From Sphingopyxis sp. (GTDB lineage: Bacteria > Pseudomonadota > Alphaproteobacteria > Sphingomonadales > Sphingomonadaceae): a stretch of DNA of 64,000 bases. Below are positions 1 through 8,028 of this stretch, piece by piece. The stretch spans positions 89,612-153,611 of the forward strand of contig JAEULK010000050.1 of NCBI GenBank assembly GCA_016793775.1, read 5' to 3'. How positions within the stretch are numbered: the stretch's first letter is position 1; every line of letters starts with the position of its first letter. The translations under genes were made by a program, and so were the position numbers. The notes below the pieces were generated by a model. The model saw only the letters and a program-made list of their open reading frames with translations, was not told the origin of the DNA and ran no database searches.

Positions 1-533
1 TTCTGCACCGTCAGCGTGTCGGGATGGAGATTGCCGTCGAAGGCGATCGTCGTCGAATATTCGGGTCCGCTGGTCTTGCCGAACGCGTTGCGAAACGAGC
101 GCGGGCTGTCGGTATCGCCGTCGACCGACCGGATCAGCGCCTGATGGCTGTGCGTCGCGAGTTGTTCGATGGTCAGAACCTGGCTTTCGGTGCCGCCCGT
201 CATGCCCAGCGGAATATTGGCCAGCCCCGGACCCCACCCGGCCCCGACGACAAGCCTGCCGCGCACATCGGGTATCGCAAAAGTGGTGACGCCATCGCCG
301 CCATAGGTCTTGTCGATCAGCGAAAAAAGCTGGGTATAGGAGGCTTTTTGCAACAGTCGGCCATCGGCCTCCATCCACCGCGCCGGACAGGGGCCGGCCA
401 TTTCGATCATCTGGCCGATATAATAATCCTCGACCGGATCGGGCGGCGGAAGCTGCGCACCAGCGGGCATCGCCGCCATCATCGCGCCGGTCCCGATCGA
501 CGCGAGTAGGGTCCCCTTTTTATACTCCATCAT
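1..533 (-). CDS. Exported tail-collar-fold protein, class B, set I (partial)
   Basis: The 3' end lies beyond the left edge; 177 residues are visible. The start is the ATG at 533-531, with a GGGGA ribosome site a few bases upstream; a second ATG follows at once. Residues 1-27 form a signal peptide with a likely AGA-Q cleavage site. The collar core follows: a C-P motif, then TYGGDGVTTFAIPDVRGR. The segment with SPRSFRNAF and the late TLTVQ place it with the second genes of the other sets. It lies 26 nt behind the class C gene at 560-1159, so the two are probably cotranscribed. It diverges more from the consensus than the other B copies, having GPCPARW where the family has FCP.GF. A class A gene is expected beyond the edge. 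Confidence 0.85.
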   Translation of the reverse strand, partial: MMEYKKGTLLASIGTGAMMAAMPAGAQLPPPDPVEDYYIGQMIEMAGPCPARWMEADGRLLQKASYTQLFSLIDKTYGGDGVTTFAIPDVRGRLVVGAGWGPGLANIPLGMTGGTESQVLTIEQLATHSHQALIRSVDGDTDSPRSFRNAFGKTSGPEYSTTIAFDGNLHPDTLTVQ

Positions 534-559
534 GAAATTCCCCGTTATGCGCTTGTGCC

Positions 560-1159
560 TCAGGCGGGCGACGCTCCGCTCACCAGAACGCAATATTGGA
601 TGCCCAGACCCGGCGACCGGCGCTCGAACGGTTTGCCGTCGCCGCTGTTGGCGAAAACCACCGTGTCGCGGTTCATCAAATTCGATTGGGGTACGCCGCC
701 GGCGACATATTTATTCGCACCGGTCGTCGCCAGGACCGCGCCCACGGCGCGATAGGCATTGCCCGCGCCGCTCGTCGTCCGGATCAGCCCGGCATGTTCG
801 TGCCGGGGCATCTGGTTTTCGGTGAGCGTCACCATGTCGGTGCCGCCGATCTGTCCGCGCGGTCTTTCGGTCCGGCCATCGGCGACCCCCGCACCCATCG
901 AGGCCCGCCCACGCATGTCGGGCAAGGCGAAGGTCGTCGAGCCGTCGCCGCCATAGGCCGAGCCGACGGTTGCGAAGAGATCGGCATAGTCCGCGATCTT
1001 CAAAAGCTGGCCTTCGGCGGGCAGGCTTCCCGCCGGGCAGGATTTGGTGGCGAATTTGACAAGTTCGCCGCGATACTGGGCCGATGCCGGGGGAATGGTC
1101 GCGGATAAGGCTACCAATATTCCGGCGCCCCACAACAGGCCCTTCTTCTTGTCAATCAT
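560..1159 (-). CDS. Exported tail-collar-fold protein, class C, set I
   Basis: 199 residues. The first in-frame ATG is 21 nt further upstream, but the GGGGGG ribosome site fits the ATG at 1159, which gives a clean signal peptide ending PPASAQ. The collar core runs from about residue 35 (SCPAG) through AYGGDGSTTFALPDMRGR to the His-rich MPRHEHAG. The class C signature follows: ANKYV, then NLMNRDTVV, then GIQYC. Phage-tail-collar (PF07484) and MdpB-like proteins share this core, but usually lack a signal peptide. The C-terminus is SGASPA instead of the FP.RN-type ending of the other full-length copies. It heads set I and has the same promoter as the other set leaders. Molecular function is unknown. 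Confidence 0.88.
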   Translation of the reverse strand: MIDKKKGLLWGAGILVALSATIPPASAQYRGELVKFATKSCPAGSLPAEGQLLKIADYADLFATVGSAYGGDGSTTFALPDMRGRASMGAGVADGRTERPRGQIGGTDMVTLTENQMPRHEHAGLIRTTSGAGNAYRAVGAVLATTGANKYVAGGVPQSNLMNRDTVVFANSGDGKPFERRSPGLGIQYCVLVSGASPA

Positions 1160-1189
1160 CACCCATATCCCCCCGATCACACGAATGGG

Positions 1190-1217
1190 AAGCTAGAGTA
1201 AAATTTCTTGAAGTCAA
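1190..1217 (-). promoter_or_regulatory. Promoter of collar set I
   Basis: On the minus strand TTGACT (1217-1212), 16 nt, then TAGCTT (1195-1190); the -10 ends 30 nt before the start codon at 1159. The same arrangement occurs ahead of the class C gene in sets II, III and IV. Confidence 0.7.
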
Positions 1218-1242
1218 AAACTTAACGACGAAATGATGCGGA

Positions 1243-2151
1243 TCACCCTGCCGCATTCGGCAACGCCCTTGGCGTCACCAGCACCACTGCTCCATCACTG
1301 AAATAGGCGTTGCGCCGCTCGGCAATCGATAGCGTTACCGGCTTCGCCGTGCCGTCGCGCGCGACAAGGTCGGATTCGATCCGCGCCGTCCTGCCGCTGC
1401 GCAGGACCTCCTCTAGCGCTTCGCCGAACGGCGCGCGCCGCGCGATTGCCAGGAGCGCCGAAAATTTGACCCGCCGGATCGCCTCGCCGCCGACGCCTAG
1501 CATCGCCATCAGACCATCATTGGCATATTCGACCGCCTCGCGCAGCGAGATGCAGGCGTGGCCGATGCTGCCGTCGGCGTCGAGTGCGCGCAGCGCCGCG
1601 GTCCGCGCGTCGCTCGCCTCGAGCGCCGCGATCGCCTCGCTGACGTCGCGCAGGATGATCGCGCCGCCGACGGGGAGCGGCACGAGGTCGGCGTGGAGCC
1701 ACTGCCCAGGCCGTAGCAGCGACGGCAGATCGCCCGAGAAACGCTCGCGATGGTCGATCATGCGCAGGATATGGTGGAAGATCAGGCTGGTTTCGATCGC
1801 CGGAAGCGCCGTTGCCAGCGACTGGCCCACCAACGAGGTCGCGGCGGCGTCGAGCAGATCGGCCGCTGCCGGATTGACCGCCGCGATCCGCCGGTCGCGA
1901 TCGATCAGGATCAGGCCGTCGCGGACCGACTCGAGCAGCAATATCTGCGAATCCTGCAATCGCCCCGCGGTCGGCGCGCTGTCGCCCGCGCCGCCCATCC
2001 GCCGGTAGTCGTCGAGCGAGATCAGCACATGGGCGTCCTTGCCATGATGGGTCACCACGACGGGTCGACGCGCCGATTGCAGGCGCCAGCTGGCGAAGCC
2101 GCGGATGAAGTCGGCCGCCGATACGCGGTCATGGCCTTGGGTCGTTTCCAT
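1243..2151 (-). CDS. Phd/YefM-like domain fused to PAS domains
   Basis: 302 residues, starting at the ATG at 2151 behind GGAGGA; longer readings would run into the gene upstream. Residues about 8-52 (VSAADFI, RRPVVVTHHGKDAHVLISLDDYRRM) resemble the DNA-binding half of Phd/YefM antitoxins. Residues about 68-175 look like a PAS domain (ESVRDGLILIDRDRRI, NPAAADLL), and about 185-290 like a second, weaker one. No toxin gene lies beside it and no kinase or output domain follows. The layout suggests a small sensor-regulator in which PAS sensing controls a Phd-type DNA-binding head; that role is inferred. It follows the TadG-like gene with a 70-nt gap and could be cotranscribed with it. Confidence 0.75.
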   Translation of the reverse strand: METTQGHDRVSAADFIRGFASWRLQSARRPVVVTHHGKDAHVLISLDDYRRMGGAGDSAPTAGRLQDSQILLLESVRDGLILIDRDRRIAAVNPAAADLLDAAATSLVGQSLATALPAIETSLIFHHILRMIDHRERFSGDLPSLLRPGQWLHADLVPLPVGGAIILRDVSEAIAALEASDARTAALRALDADGSIGHACISLREAVEYANDGLMAMLGVGGEAIRRVKFSALLAIARRAPFGEALEEVLRSGRTARIESDLVARDGTAKPVTLSIAERRNAYFSDGAVVLVTPRALPNAAG

Positions 2152-2221
2152 AGCATCCTCCGAAACATTGCCGTTCCTTCGATGTAACGGCGCATGTCCG
2201 GCGGGTTCGCTCCGTTTCGGA

Positions 2222-3856
2222 TCAGCCGACCAGCTTGGCCTGGCCGCAGCGCAGCGCGTTGACCCGCGCATCGGCCTGTCCGACATGCAGGCCGAGCACC
2301 CCGGTGACCTGCTGCAGGACGCCGTCGAGCAGCGGCGCGGTGGCGCCGACGGTGGTCGCCACCAGCGACTTCAACGAGTTGAGATTCAGCCCGATTCCAA
2401 GGACATTACCGGTCAGGTCCATGCGATCGGCAAGCGACTTGGTTGCCCCCGCGACCAGTCCCGTGCTCGACACCGTCTTGACCGTCCCGGCGACGATATT
2501 GTCGCGCGAAAAGGCGACCGGTTTTTCCGCCAGATCGGACATAACCAGCTCGGCCTGAGCATCGACGCTGGCGAGCGGCAGCTTCAGCACCCGGGCCTTT
2601 TTGGGAGCGAGCGGACGGTTCATGTCGCGAAAGTCGCTGTCGCTGACGGTACCGATCGCCAGCGACGCAGGCGACGTCGTCACCGCGAGCTTGACCGCTT
2701 CGGGTGCGTTCGTGCCGCAATCGATCGACGCGATGCGCGCCGAGGCTGACCCGAGTTCGGCAAGCACCGGCAATTCGATTGCCGCCACCGGCGTCGAGAT
2801 CTTCGCATCGAGGCGCAGGCGAACCTGCGCGGTGCGCACGACGACCTGATTGTCGTCGGTCACCGCGATCAGCGGCGAATTTGCCGGCGGCTCGCCGACG
2901 ATCAGCGCGAGCTTGAGCTGGCTCCCGCCCGGCAGCGCGCCGACGAGGTCGAGATCAACCTGGCGATCGGCCGAGCCGAGAATCAGCATCGTGCGGAGCA
3001 GGCTGAGCAGGTTGACGCGCACCGGGTTCGCGGCATCGACGCGCACGCTTGACGACCGTGGCCCCAGGTCGATCGCCGATGCCGGCACCAGTTGGGTCGC
3101 GTTGGCGCGTGCGGCCATATGCTCGACCAGCGGCGCGACGGCGGGATCTGCCGAGGCGGCGAGTGCGGACAGCATCTGCGGCATCGTCACCTGGCTGTCG
3201 AGCGTCTGGCCGAAGGTCAGTGCTTCGACCCCGATCTCGCTGCGCAGCGCGTCCGAAAATTTGAGCAGGTCGACGTCGGCACTGGCGAGCGCGTTGTAAT
3301 CCATCACCGACAGGTTGAGCTGGCTGCCGGTCAGCGCCGACAATATGGCATTGGGCACTCCGCCGTTGACCGCCGCGACGCGCGACCCGAGCGAAAAGGC
3401 GGCATAACCGCGCCGCGCCCCGGTCGCCGAAGCGCTGATCGTCTTGCTGTCGGCCTCGGTCAAGATGCGGCCGAAGAATAAAGGGTGCTCTCGCGTGAGC
3501 ACGATCCGCACCGCGTTGGGCGACGCACCGCCGGCGGTGAAGCGCCGCTCGGCGGCGACGCCAGCGTCGGCGATATAGCTGCCCCGGGTCAGCGACGCGA
3601 TGGCGATGCCGCAGTCGCAATTGGCGGCGATGATGCGTTCGGCCGCCGCGCGTTCCTCGCCGGGCTTGGCCGCCGCCGCCATCGCCGCGGCATCGGCGAT
3701 CCCCTGCAATTTGCGGCGGTCGAGGTGGAGCGAGCCGACATCGACCGCGAGCGCCGCGGCGCCGATCAGCATCACCATGCCAAAGGCGGCGGCGATGCTG
3801 ATGCTGGCGCGATTGTCGCCGGACAGCCGCGCGAAAAGGCGAAACAGGCGCGTCAT
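2222..3856 (-). CDS. TadG-like pseudopilin-related membrane protein
   Basis: 544 residues. A short cytoplasmic N-terminus (residues 1-20, basic) leads into one transmembrane segment (about 20-42, rich in Ala, Gly and Val). VDVGSLHLDRRKLQGIADAAAMAAA follows, split here by the membrane boundary; this is the hallmark of TadG/TadE-type proteins of Flp pilus loci. The rest is a large domain expected in the periplasm, with few recognisable motifs and one late cysteine. The ATG overlaps the stop of the TadE-like gene by four bases, so the two are translationally coupled. The other tad genes (flp, cpaA-F, tadBC) are not in the window. TadG-like assignment is by N-terminal pattern and neighbour; no von Willebrand motif was found. 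Confidence 0.72.
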   Translation of the reverse strand: MTRLFRLFARLSGDNRASISIAAAFGMVMLIGAAALAVDVGSLHLDRRKLQGIADAAAMAAAAKPGEERAAAERIIAANCDCGIAIASLTRGSYIADAGVAAERRFTAGGASPNAVRIVLTREHPLFFGRILTEADSKTISASATGARRGYAAFSLGSRVAAVNGGVPNAILSALTGSQLNLSVMDYNALASADVDLLKFSDALRSEIGVEALTFGQTLDSQVTMPQMLSALAASADPAVAPLVEHMAARANATQLVPASAIDLGPRSSSVRVDAANPVRVNLLSLLRTMLILGSADRQVDLDLVGALPGGSQLKLALIVGEPPANSPLIAVTDDNQVVVRTAQVRLRLDAKISTPVAAIELPVLAELGSASARIASIDCGTNAPEAVKLAVTTSPASLAIGTVSDSDFRDMNRPLAPKKARVLKLPLASVDAQAELVMSDLAEKPVAFSRDNIVAGTVKTVSSTGLVAGATKSLADRMDLTGNVLGIGLNLNSLKSLVATTVGATAPLLDGVLQQVTGVLGLHVGQADARVNALRCGQAKLVG

Positions 3857-4269
3857 TCGGCGGGCAGTTCGAAGGTCGCGCGGGCGCTGATGATATCGCC
3901 GGGCATGGGGACGAACGTCGATCGCAACAGGCTCGTTTCGGGAACATGATAGGCAAGCTCGACGGTGACCGCATCGGTCGTTTCGGACACCAGCACGCTG
4001 CGCAGTTCGGTACGATAGCCGCCGACGCCGGTCATGCTGCGGTCGATGGCGCGGATAGCGACGGCGCGGCGGTCGGCGGCGTCGAGTCCGGTGATCGCAG
4101 CGCGCGCGCCATCGTTCGCCGCCTGCTGCACGCTGTGCGCGAGCAGGAAATATTGGCCATAGATCAGGATGCCGAGCAGCAGCATGAGGAACAGCGGCAG
4201 CAAGATCGCGGTTTCGATCATCGCGGTGGCGCGCGTGTTTTCGGCGAAGAGCGTCGGGTGCTTTGTCAT
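3853..4269 (-). CDS. TadE-like pilus assembly protein
   Basis: 138 residues. The basic N-terminus with TRATAMIETAILLPLFLML is the classical TadE pattern: a Glu five residues into a hydrophobic helix, as in type IV pilin-like proteins. QQAANDGARAAI follows in the stretch after the membrane. TadE proteins are minor pseudopilins of the Flp (tight adherence) pilus. It is first in a two-gene unit with the TadG-like gene (4-nt overlap), with the Phd-PAS gene next downstream. Such pairs often occur in alphaproteobacteria away from the main tad locus. Confidence 0.82.
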   Translation of the reverse strand: MTKHPTLFAENTRATAMIETAILLPLFLMLLLGILIYGQYFLLAHSVQQAANDGARAAITGLDAADRRAVAIRAIDRSMTGVGGYRTELRSVLVSETTDAVTVELAYHVPETSLLRSTFVPMPGDIISARATFELPAE

Positions 4270-4568
4270 GCGCCGATCATGCGCGGCGGACGTAACCGGA
4301 CGCGCCAGCGAGGTGCGATAAATGAATTGCCGAATTTACATAATTTCGACGGCGGTCAGGCCGATCGGGCGGACGAGCGGAAATCGAGGAAATCCAATGG
4401 TTTGGGTCGGATTGACTTTGCGCAATCCGATCGGATTACCCGCTGCTGAACGCCCATCGGCGCCGCAATGTCCGATTTTACGGGAAATCGGGGGGCGGGG
4501 CGGGGGATGGAATGAAAAGGGCCGCGCCTTTGCAGGCGCGGCCCGAATTCGATGCGGCTCGCCGCGTG
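4270..4568. other. Intergenic region between tadE-like gene and set II
   Basis: About 300 nt without a credible gene. It is less GC-rich near 4320-4440. It contains the inverted repeat TCGGATTG/CAATCCGA (4407-4414 and 4423-4430, 8-nt loop), with a further GATCGGATT copy just after, and the terminator of set II at 4511-4544. The repeat could be an operator for the tadE-like unit, which starts 140 nt away and reads away from it; this is unproven. Confidence 0.5.
4511..4544 (-). terminator. Intrinsic terminator of collar set II
   Basis: Read on the minus strand: a perfect 10-bp stem GGGCCGCGCC/GGCGCGGCCC (arms 4544-4535 and 4528-4519) with a TGCAAA loop, followed directly by TTTTCATT. It lies 24 nt after the stop of the class A gene. 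Confidence 0.85.
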
Positions 4569-5192
4569 TCAGTTGCGCGAGGGGAAAATTCCCTGAAGCG
4601 CGATACACGCCTGAATCGCCAGATAGGGCTGCAGGTTCGAAACGGGCTGGCTGTTGCCCGCCGGCTGGACCTGAACCATCGGGCGGTCCATGAAATTGCC
4701 CGACGGCGCGGTCGCATTTTCATAGCTGTTGTTGCTCGACACGCCGAAAGCATTGCCATTCGGCGATGTCGAGTTGGCGGCGGCATTGGCGGTCTGGATC
4801 GCACCGCGATGATCATGTTTGAACAGGTTATTGGTGGTCAGCGTTACCGTCTCGCTGCCGACCTGTTCACCGAGCACGACCGGCGTCAGTCCCGGCCCGC
4901 TCCCCTGGTTGATGGCGGAGCGCCCGCGCAGGTCGGGCAGCCCGAAGGTCGTCTGGCCATTGCCGCCATAGGTGGTGCCGAGCAGCGAGAAGAGCGCCGT
5001 GTTGGTCGAGATCGCCAATATCTGACCCGCCGCCGCCGTATAGCCGCGCGGGCAGAAATTGGTCGGCATCAAAATGATCTCACCCAGATAGGGCTGCGTC
5101 GCCTGCGCCATGACCGGCGCCGACCAGGACAGCGATGCCGTGCCGACGGCAAGTCCGATTGTGAAAGTGCGAATGGCCCCGTGTTTTTTCAT
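4569..5192 (-). CDS. Exported tail-collar-fold protein, class A, set II
   Basis: 207 residues from the ATG at 5192, which sits 5 nt behind GGAGG; a longer reading would run into the B gene. The signal peptide ends at about residue 29 (APVMAQ). Class A features: mature start TQPYLGEI, FCPRGY, TTYGGNGQTTFGLPDLRGR, GSGPGL, KHDHRGAIQTANAAAN, SSNNSY, and the end CIALQGIFPSRN, which is the family ending. There are only two cysteines, one in FCP and one in ACIA, well placed for a disulfide after export. It is third and last in its set, 41 nt after the B gene, and is closed by a strong terminator. Partner and ligand are unknown. Confidence 0.9.
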   Translation of the reverse strand: MKKHGAIRTFTIGLAVGTASLSWSAPVMAQATQPYLGEIILMPTNFCPRGYTAAAGQILAISTNTALFSLLGTTYGGNGQTTFGLPDLRGRSAINQGSGPGLTPVVLGEQVGSETVTLTTNNLFKHDHRGAIQTANAAANSTSPNGNAFGVSSNNSYENATAPSGNFMDRPMVQVQPAGNSQPVSNLQPYLAIQACIALQGIFPSRN

Positions 5193-5233
5193 GCCCGCCT
5201 CCAAAATATCAAAAAGCCGCCGACTGCGCGCGA

Positions 5234-5833
5234 TCAGCTGCGCGACGGGAAGATGCCCTGGGTCGCGATGCAATAGCGCGTGACCAGAAACGGCGAAATA
5301 TTGGGGATCGCGTCGCTGCCCCCGGTTTTCTGTACCGTCACCGTCTGCGCATTCATGCTGCCGCTGTAGCTGGCGACGTTGGTCGTATATTGATTGTCCG
5401 GCGTCACCGCGAACGAGTTACGGAAGGATTTGGTGTCGTTGGCGTTGACGTTGACCGTCTGGAACACCGCCTGGTGCACATGCTGCGGCATCTGGTTGAT
5501 GGTCAGCGTTTGCGATTCGACGCCGCCGACCTGGCCCAGAGTATAGGGGGAAAGCCCCGGCCCCATTCCCTGGCTTATCGCCAACCGGCCGCGGAAATCC
5601 GGCAGCGCGAAAGTCGTCTGACCGTTACCGCCGTAGGTGGTGCCCAAAAGCGAGAAGAGCGCGGTATTCTGGGCGATGGACAATATCTGCCCACTGGTGT
5701 CCGCGAAGCCGGCCGGGCAGAAATTGCCGCCAAAATGAATGATCTGGCTGAGGTAATAATCCTGCGCCATCGCAGGCGTCGCGATCCCGGTCGCCAGTGC
5801 CGTCGCCAGCGCGAAAGAAATTTTGTGCCGCAT
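5234..5833 (-). CDS. Exported tail-collar-fold protein, class B, set II
   Basis: 199 residues from the ATG at 5833 behind GAGGGGA. Signal peptide to about residue 24 (TPAMAQ). Class B features: mature start DYYLSQII, FCPAGFADTSGQIL, FALPDFRGR, MPQHVHQAVFQT, DTKSFRNSFAVTPDNQY, VTVQKTG, then ISPFLVTRYCIATQGIFPSRS. The middle region replaces the SSNNSY element of class A with the SFRNSF-DNQY block, so B proteins probably differ from A mainly in the exposed part. Middle gene of its set, 47 nt after C and 41 nt before A. Exactly two cysteines. Confidence 0.9.
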   Translation of the reverse strand: MRHKISFALATALATGIATPAMAQDYYLSQIIHFGGNFCPAGFADTSGQILSIAQNTALFSLLGTTYGGNGQTTFALPDFRGRLAISQGMGPGLSPYTLGQVGGVESQTLTINQMPQHVHQAVFQTVNVNANDTKSFRNSFAVTPDNQYTTNVASYSGSMNAQTVTVQKTGGSDAIPNISPFLVTRYCIATQGIFPSRS

Positions 5834-5880
5834 CGTCTGTCCCCTCAAAATCCGCTGGTCGTCATATCCACCCGACCGAA

Positions 5881-6498
5881 CTAGTTGCGCGGCGGAAAAA
5901 TCCCCGCGCTCACCACGCAATATTGGATGGCCAGCGCCGGCGGGCGATGATCATAGGGCAAGCCCTCTCCCGCGTTGCGGATGATCACCGTGTCGCGGTT
6001 CATCAAATTCGATGCGGGCGTCGTGCCGCTGACATATTTGTTCGCCGGGGTTATGCCAAAAGCGTTGCGGAACGCGCGCGGCGAATCGCCCGCTGCGGTC
6101 GATGCCTGGACGAGCGCGACATGCTCGTGGCGCGGCATCCGGGTTTCGGTCATCGTGTTGGTTTCGGTGCCGCCGACCTGCCCGGTCGTATAGGGCGACA
6201 GGCCGGGTCCCTGTCCGGGATGGATCGGTGCGCGCCCGCGCAGGTCGGGCAACGCGAAGGTCGTTTGCCCGTTGCCGCCATAGAAGGTTCCGTAGAGCGA
6301 GAAGAGCGCGGTATTCTGCGCGATCGATAGCAAGGCGCCATTGGCGTTGAGGGTATTGCGCGGACAGAAATTATAGGGCGTTTCGATGATCATCCCGAGA
6401 TAATAGTCCTGCGCCGCCGCAGGTGCCGTGAATCCGGCGGTTCCCGCCGCCAGCACCGTCGTCGCCATCAAAAGCCGCGATTTGCGTCCGAAAGCCAT
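5881..6498 (-). CDS. Exported tail-collar-fold protein, class C, set II
   Basis: 205 residues from the ATG at 6498, preceded by a GGGGGG ribosome site. Signal peptide to about residue 29 (APAAAQ). Class C features: DYYLGMII, FCPRNTLNANGALLSIAQN, FALPDLRGRAPIHPGQGPGL, GGTETNTMTETRMPRHEHVAL, ANKYVSGTTPASNLMNRDTVI, LAIQYCVVSAGIFPPRN. The SPRAFRNAF stretch is shared with class B, which may reflect recombination between classes. It leads its set and is controlled by the promoter at 6531-6558. Confidence 0.9.
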   Translation of the reverse strand: MAFGRKSRLLMATTVLAAGTAGFTAPAAAQDYYLGMIIETPYNFCPRNTLNANGALLSIAQNTALFSLYGTFYGGNGQTTFALPDLRGRAPIHPGQGPGLSPYTTGQVGGTETNTMTETRMPRHEHVALVQASTAAGDSPRAFRNAFGITPANKYVSGTTPASNLMNRDTVIIRNAGEGLPYDHRPPALAIQYCVVSAGIFPPRN

Positions 6499-6530
6499 GG
6501 CTTCGCCCCCCTGTCCCTATGAAGGTGAGA

Positions 6531-6558
6531 AAGCTAACCGCTTTTTAACCAATGTCAA
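6531..6558 (-). promoter_or_regulatory. Promoter of collar set II
   Basis: On the minus strand TTGACA (6558-6553), 16 nt, TAGCTT (6536-6531); 32 nt then separate the -10 from the start codon at 6498. The -35 matches the sigma-70 consensus fully. Confidence 0.75.
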
Positions 6559-6609
6559 ATGGCGGGGCCAGCTTCGCGGTCTTTGCATCGCCAAACGTCG
6601 AAAAACCTG

Positions 6610-6641
6610 CAAAAACAAAAGCCGCGACCTTGCGGCGCGGC
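6610..6641 (-). terminator. Intrinsic terminator of collar set III
   Basis: On the minus strand a GC hairpin (GCCGCG 6641-6636, CGCGGC 6626-6621, 9-nt loop) is followed directly by TTTTGTTTTT. It lies 53 nt after the stop of the class A gene at 6695 and 50 nt before the -35 of set II. Confidence 0.75.
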
Positions 6642-6694
6642 GTTTGTCGGGTTGTCCCGGCGAAGGGCCTGGCCGAGTCGTCGGCCCGGCGATG

Positions 6695-7318
6695 TCAGTT
6701 GCGCGGCGGGAAAATCCCCTGCGTCGCTATACACCACAACACCGTGTTATAGGGGGGGCGCACCGAAAAGGGGACCGAACTGCCCGCGGTCTGCACCTGA
6801 ACCATCGTCTGGTTCATCAGATTGCCCGTCGGGTCGCCGCCGCCGCTGAGGTAGCTGTTGTTCGACGAGATGCCGAAAGCCGCGCCGCTGGCGGTGGTGC
6901 TATTGGCGACGGCGTTGGCGGTCTGGATCGCCGAGCGATGCGTGTGGCCCGGCATTTCGGCGATCGCCAAGCTATGCGTTTCCGCGCCGCCCTGCTGACC
7001 GAGAACATAGGGCGACAGTCCAGGGCCCGAACCCTCGTTCACCGCCATGCGGCCACGCATGTCGGGAAGCTGGAAAGTCGTGGTGCCGTTGCCGCCATAG
7101 GTGACGCCGATCAGCGAAAACAGCGCGGGGTTCGTTTGAATGGCAAGAAGCTGCCCCTGCGCCGCCGCATAGCCGCGCGGGCAAAAAGTGAAGCCAACCT
7201 GAATCATCTGGCCGACATAAGGATCGACCTGTGCCGATGCCGACGGCGCCAGCGCGAAGGCGCTGCTGCCCGCAAGCGCCGCCATCGTGATTTTCCTGAA
7301 TGTCCCCGTGCGTGTCAT
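6695..7318 (-). CDS. Exported tail-collar-fold protein, class A, set III
   Basis: 207 residues from the ATG at 7318, behind GGGAGG with 5-nt spacing. Signal peptide to about residue 29 (PSASAQ). Class A signature: DPYVGQMI, FCPRGYAAAQGQLL, VTYGGNGTTTFQLPDMRGR, GSGPGLSPYVLG, TANAVANST, SSNNSY, LWCIATQGIFPPRN. It differs from the set II and set IV copies at the N-terminal edge of the mature chain (QVDPYV versus QATQPYL). Last gene of its set, 41 nt after B, followed by a terminator. Confidence 0.9.
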   Translation of the reverse strand: MTRTGTFRKITMAALAGSSAFALAPSASAQVDPYVGQMIQVGFTFCPRGYAAAQGQLLAIQTNPALFSLIGVTYGGNGTTTFQLPDMRGRMAVNEGSGPGLSPYVLGQQGGAETHSLAIAEMPGHTHRSAIQTANAVANSTTASGAAFGISSNNSYLSGGGDPTGNLMNQTMVQVQTAGSSVPFSVRPPYNTVLWCIATQGIFPPRN

Positions 7319-7359
7319 TTACGCCTCCCAAATATCAAAAAGCCGCCAATTGCGCGCAA

Positions 7360-7968
7360 TCAGTTGCGCGACGGGAAAACCCCCGCGGTCGCGATGCAAT
7401 AGCGCGTGACCAGGAAGGGCGACATCATCGGCGCCACGGTCGACGTCACATCGCCCGCCCCCTGCACCGTGATCGTTTCGCTGTTCATGGTGACGTCGAG
7501 ATTGGTCGAGTTCGTATATTGATTGTCGGCCGTGACCGCGAAGGCGTTGCGGAACGACTTGTTGTCGTTCGCATTCGACGTCGAAGTTTCGAAAACGCCC
7601 GTGTGGCTGTGAATGGGAAGATTGGGGAGCGTCAGCGTTACCTGTTCACTGCCCCCAATCTGCCCTTGCGTATAATTCTGGAGGCCCGGCCCCTGCCCCA
7701 GGCTGATCCCCATCCGGCCGCGCAGATCGGGCAGATTAAAGGTGGTGACGCCATTGCCGCCATAGGTGGTGCCGAGCAGCGCGAACAACGCCTGGTTCTG
7801 GGCAATCGGGAGGACCTGGCCGTTGGTTTCCTGAAAGAACTTCGGGCAATAAGTGCCGCCGACTTCGATCAACTGCCCGATATAATAATCCTGCGCCACC
7901 GCCGGCGTTGAAGCCGCGACGGCGAGCGCGCTCGCCGCGCCGAGCGATAAAATCCTTGTATGCCGCAT
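7360..7968 (-). CDS. Exported tail-collar-fold protein, class B, set III
   Basis: 202 residues. Two ATGs are possible (7974 and 7968). The second is chosen because it stands 7 nt from GGGGAG and gives the same MRH start as the other class B proteins. Signal peptide to about residue 26 (TPAVAQ). Features: DYYIGQLI, YCPKFFQETNGQVL, NLPDLRGRMGISLGQGPGL, LPIHSHTGVFET, DNKSFRNAFAVTADNQY, MSPFLVTRYCIATAGVFPSRN. Middle gene of its set; 60 nt after the C gene. Confidence 0.9.
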   Translation of the reverse strand: MRHTRILSLGAASALAVAASTPAVAQDYYIGQLIEVGGTYCPKFFQETNGQVLPIAQNQALFALLGTTYGGNGVTTFNLPDLRGRMGISLGQGPGLQNYTQGQIGGSEQVTLTLPNLPIHSHTGVFETSTSNANDNKSFRNAFAVTADNQYTNSTNLDVTMNSETITVQGAGDVTSTVAPMMSPFLVTRYCIATAGVFPSRN

Positions 7969-8028
7969 CGTCATACTCCCCTGAAATCCCTCAAAGCGCC
8001 GCTTACGCCGCGACGCCGCTCAAACGCG

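Noticed and set aside
1243-2151. Toxin-antitoxin module
   Set aside because: Only an antitoxin-like domain is seen; no toxin-sized gene flanks it.
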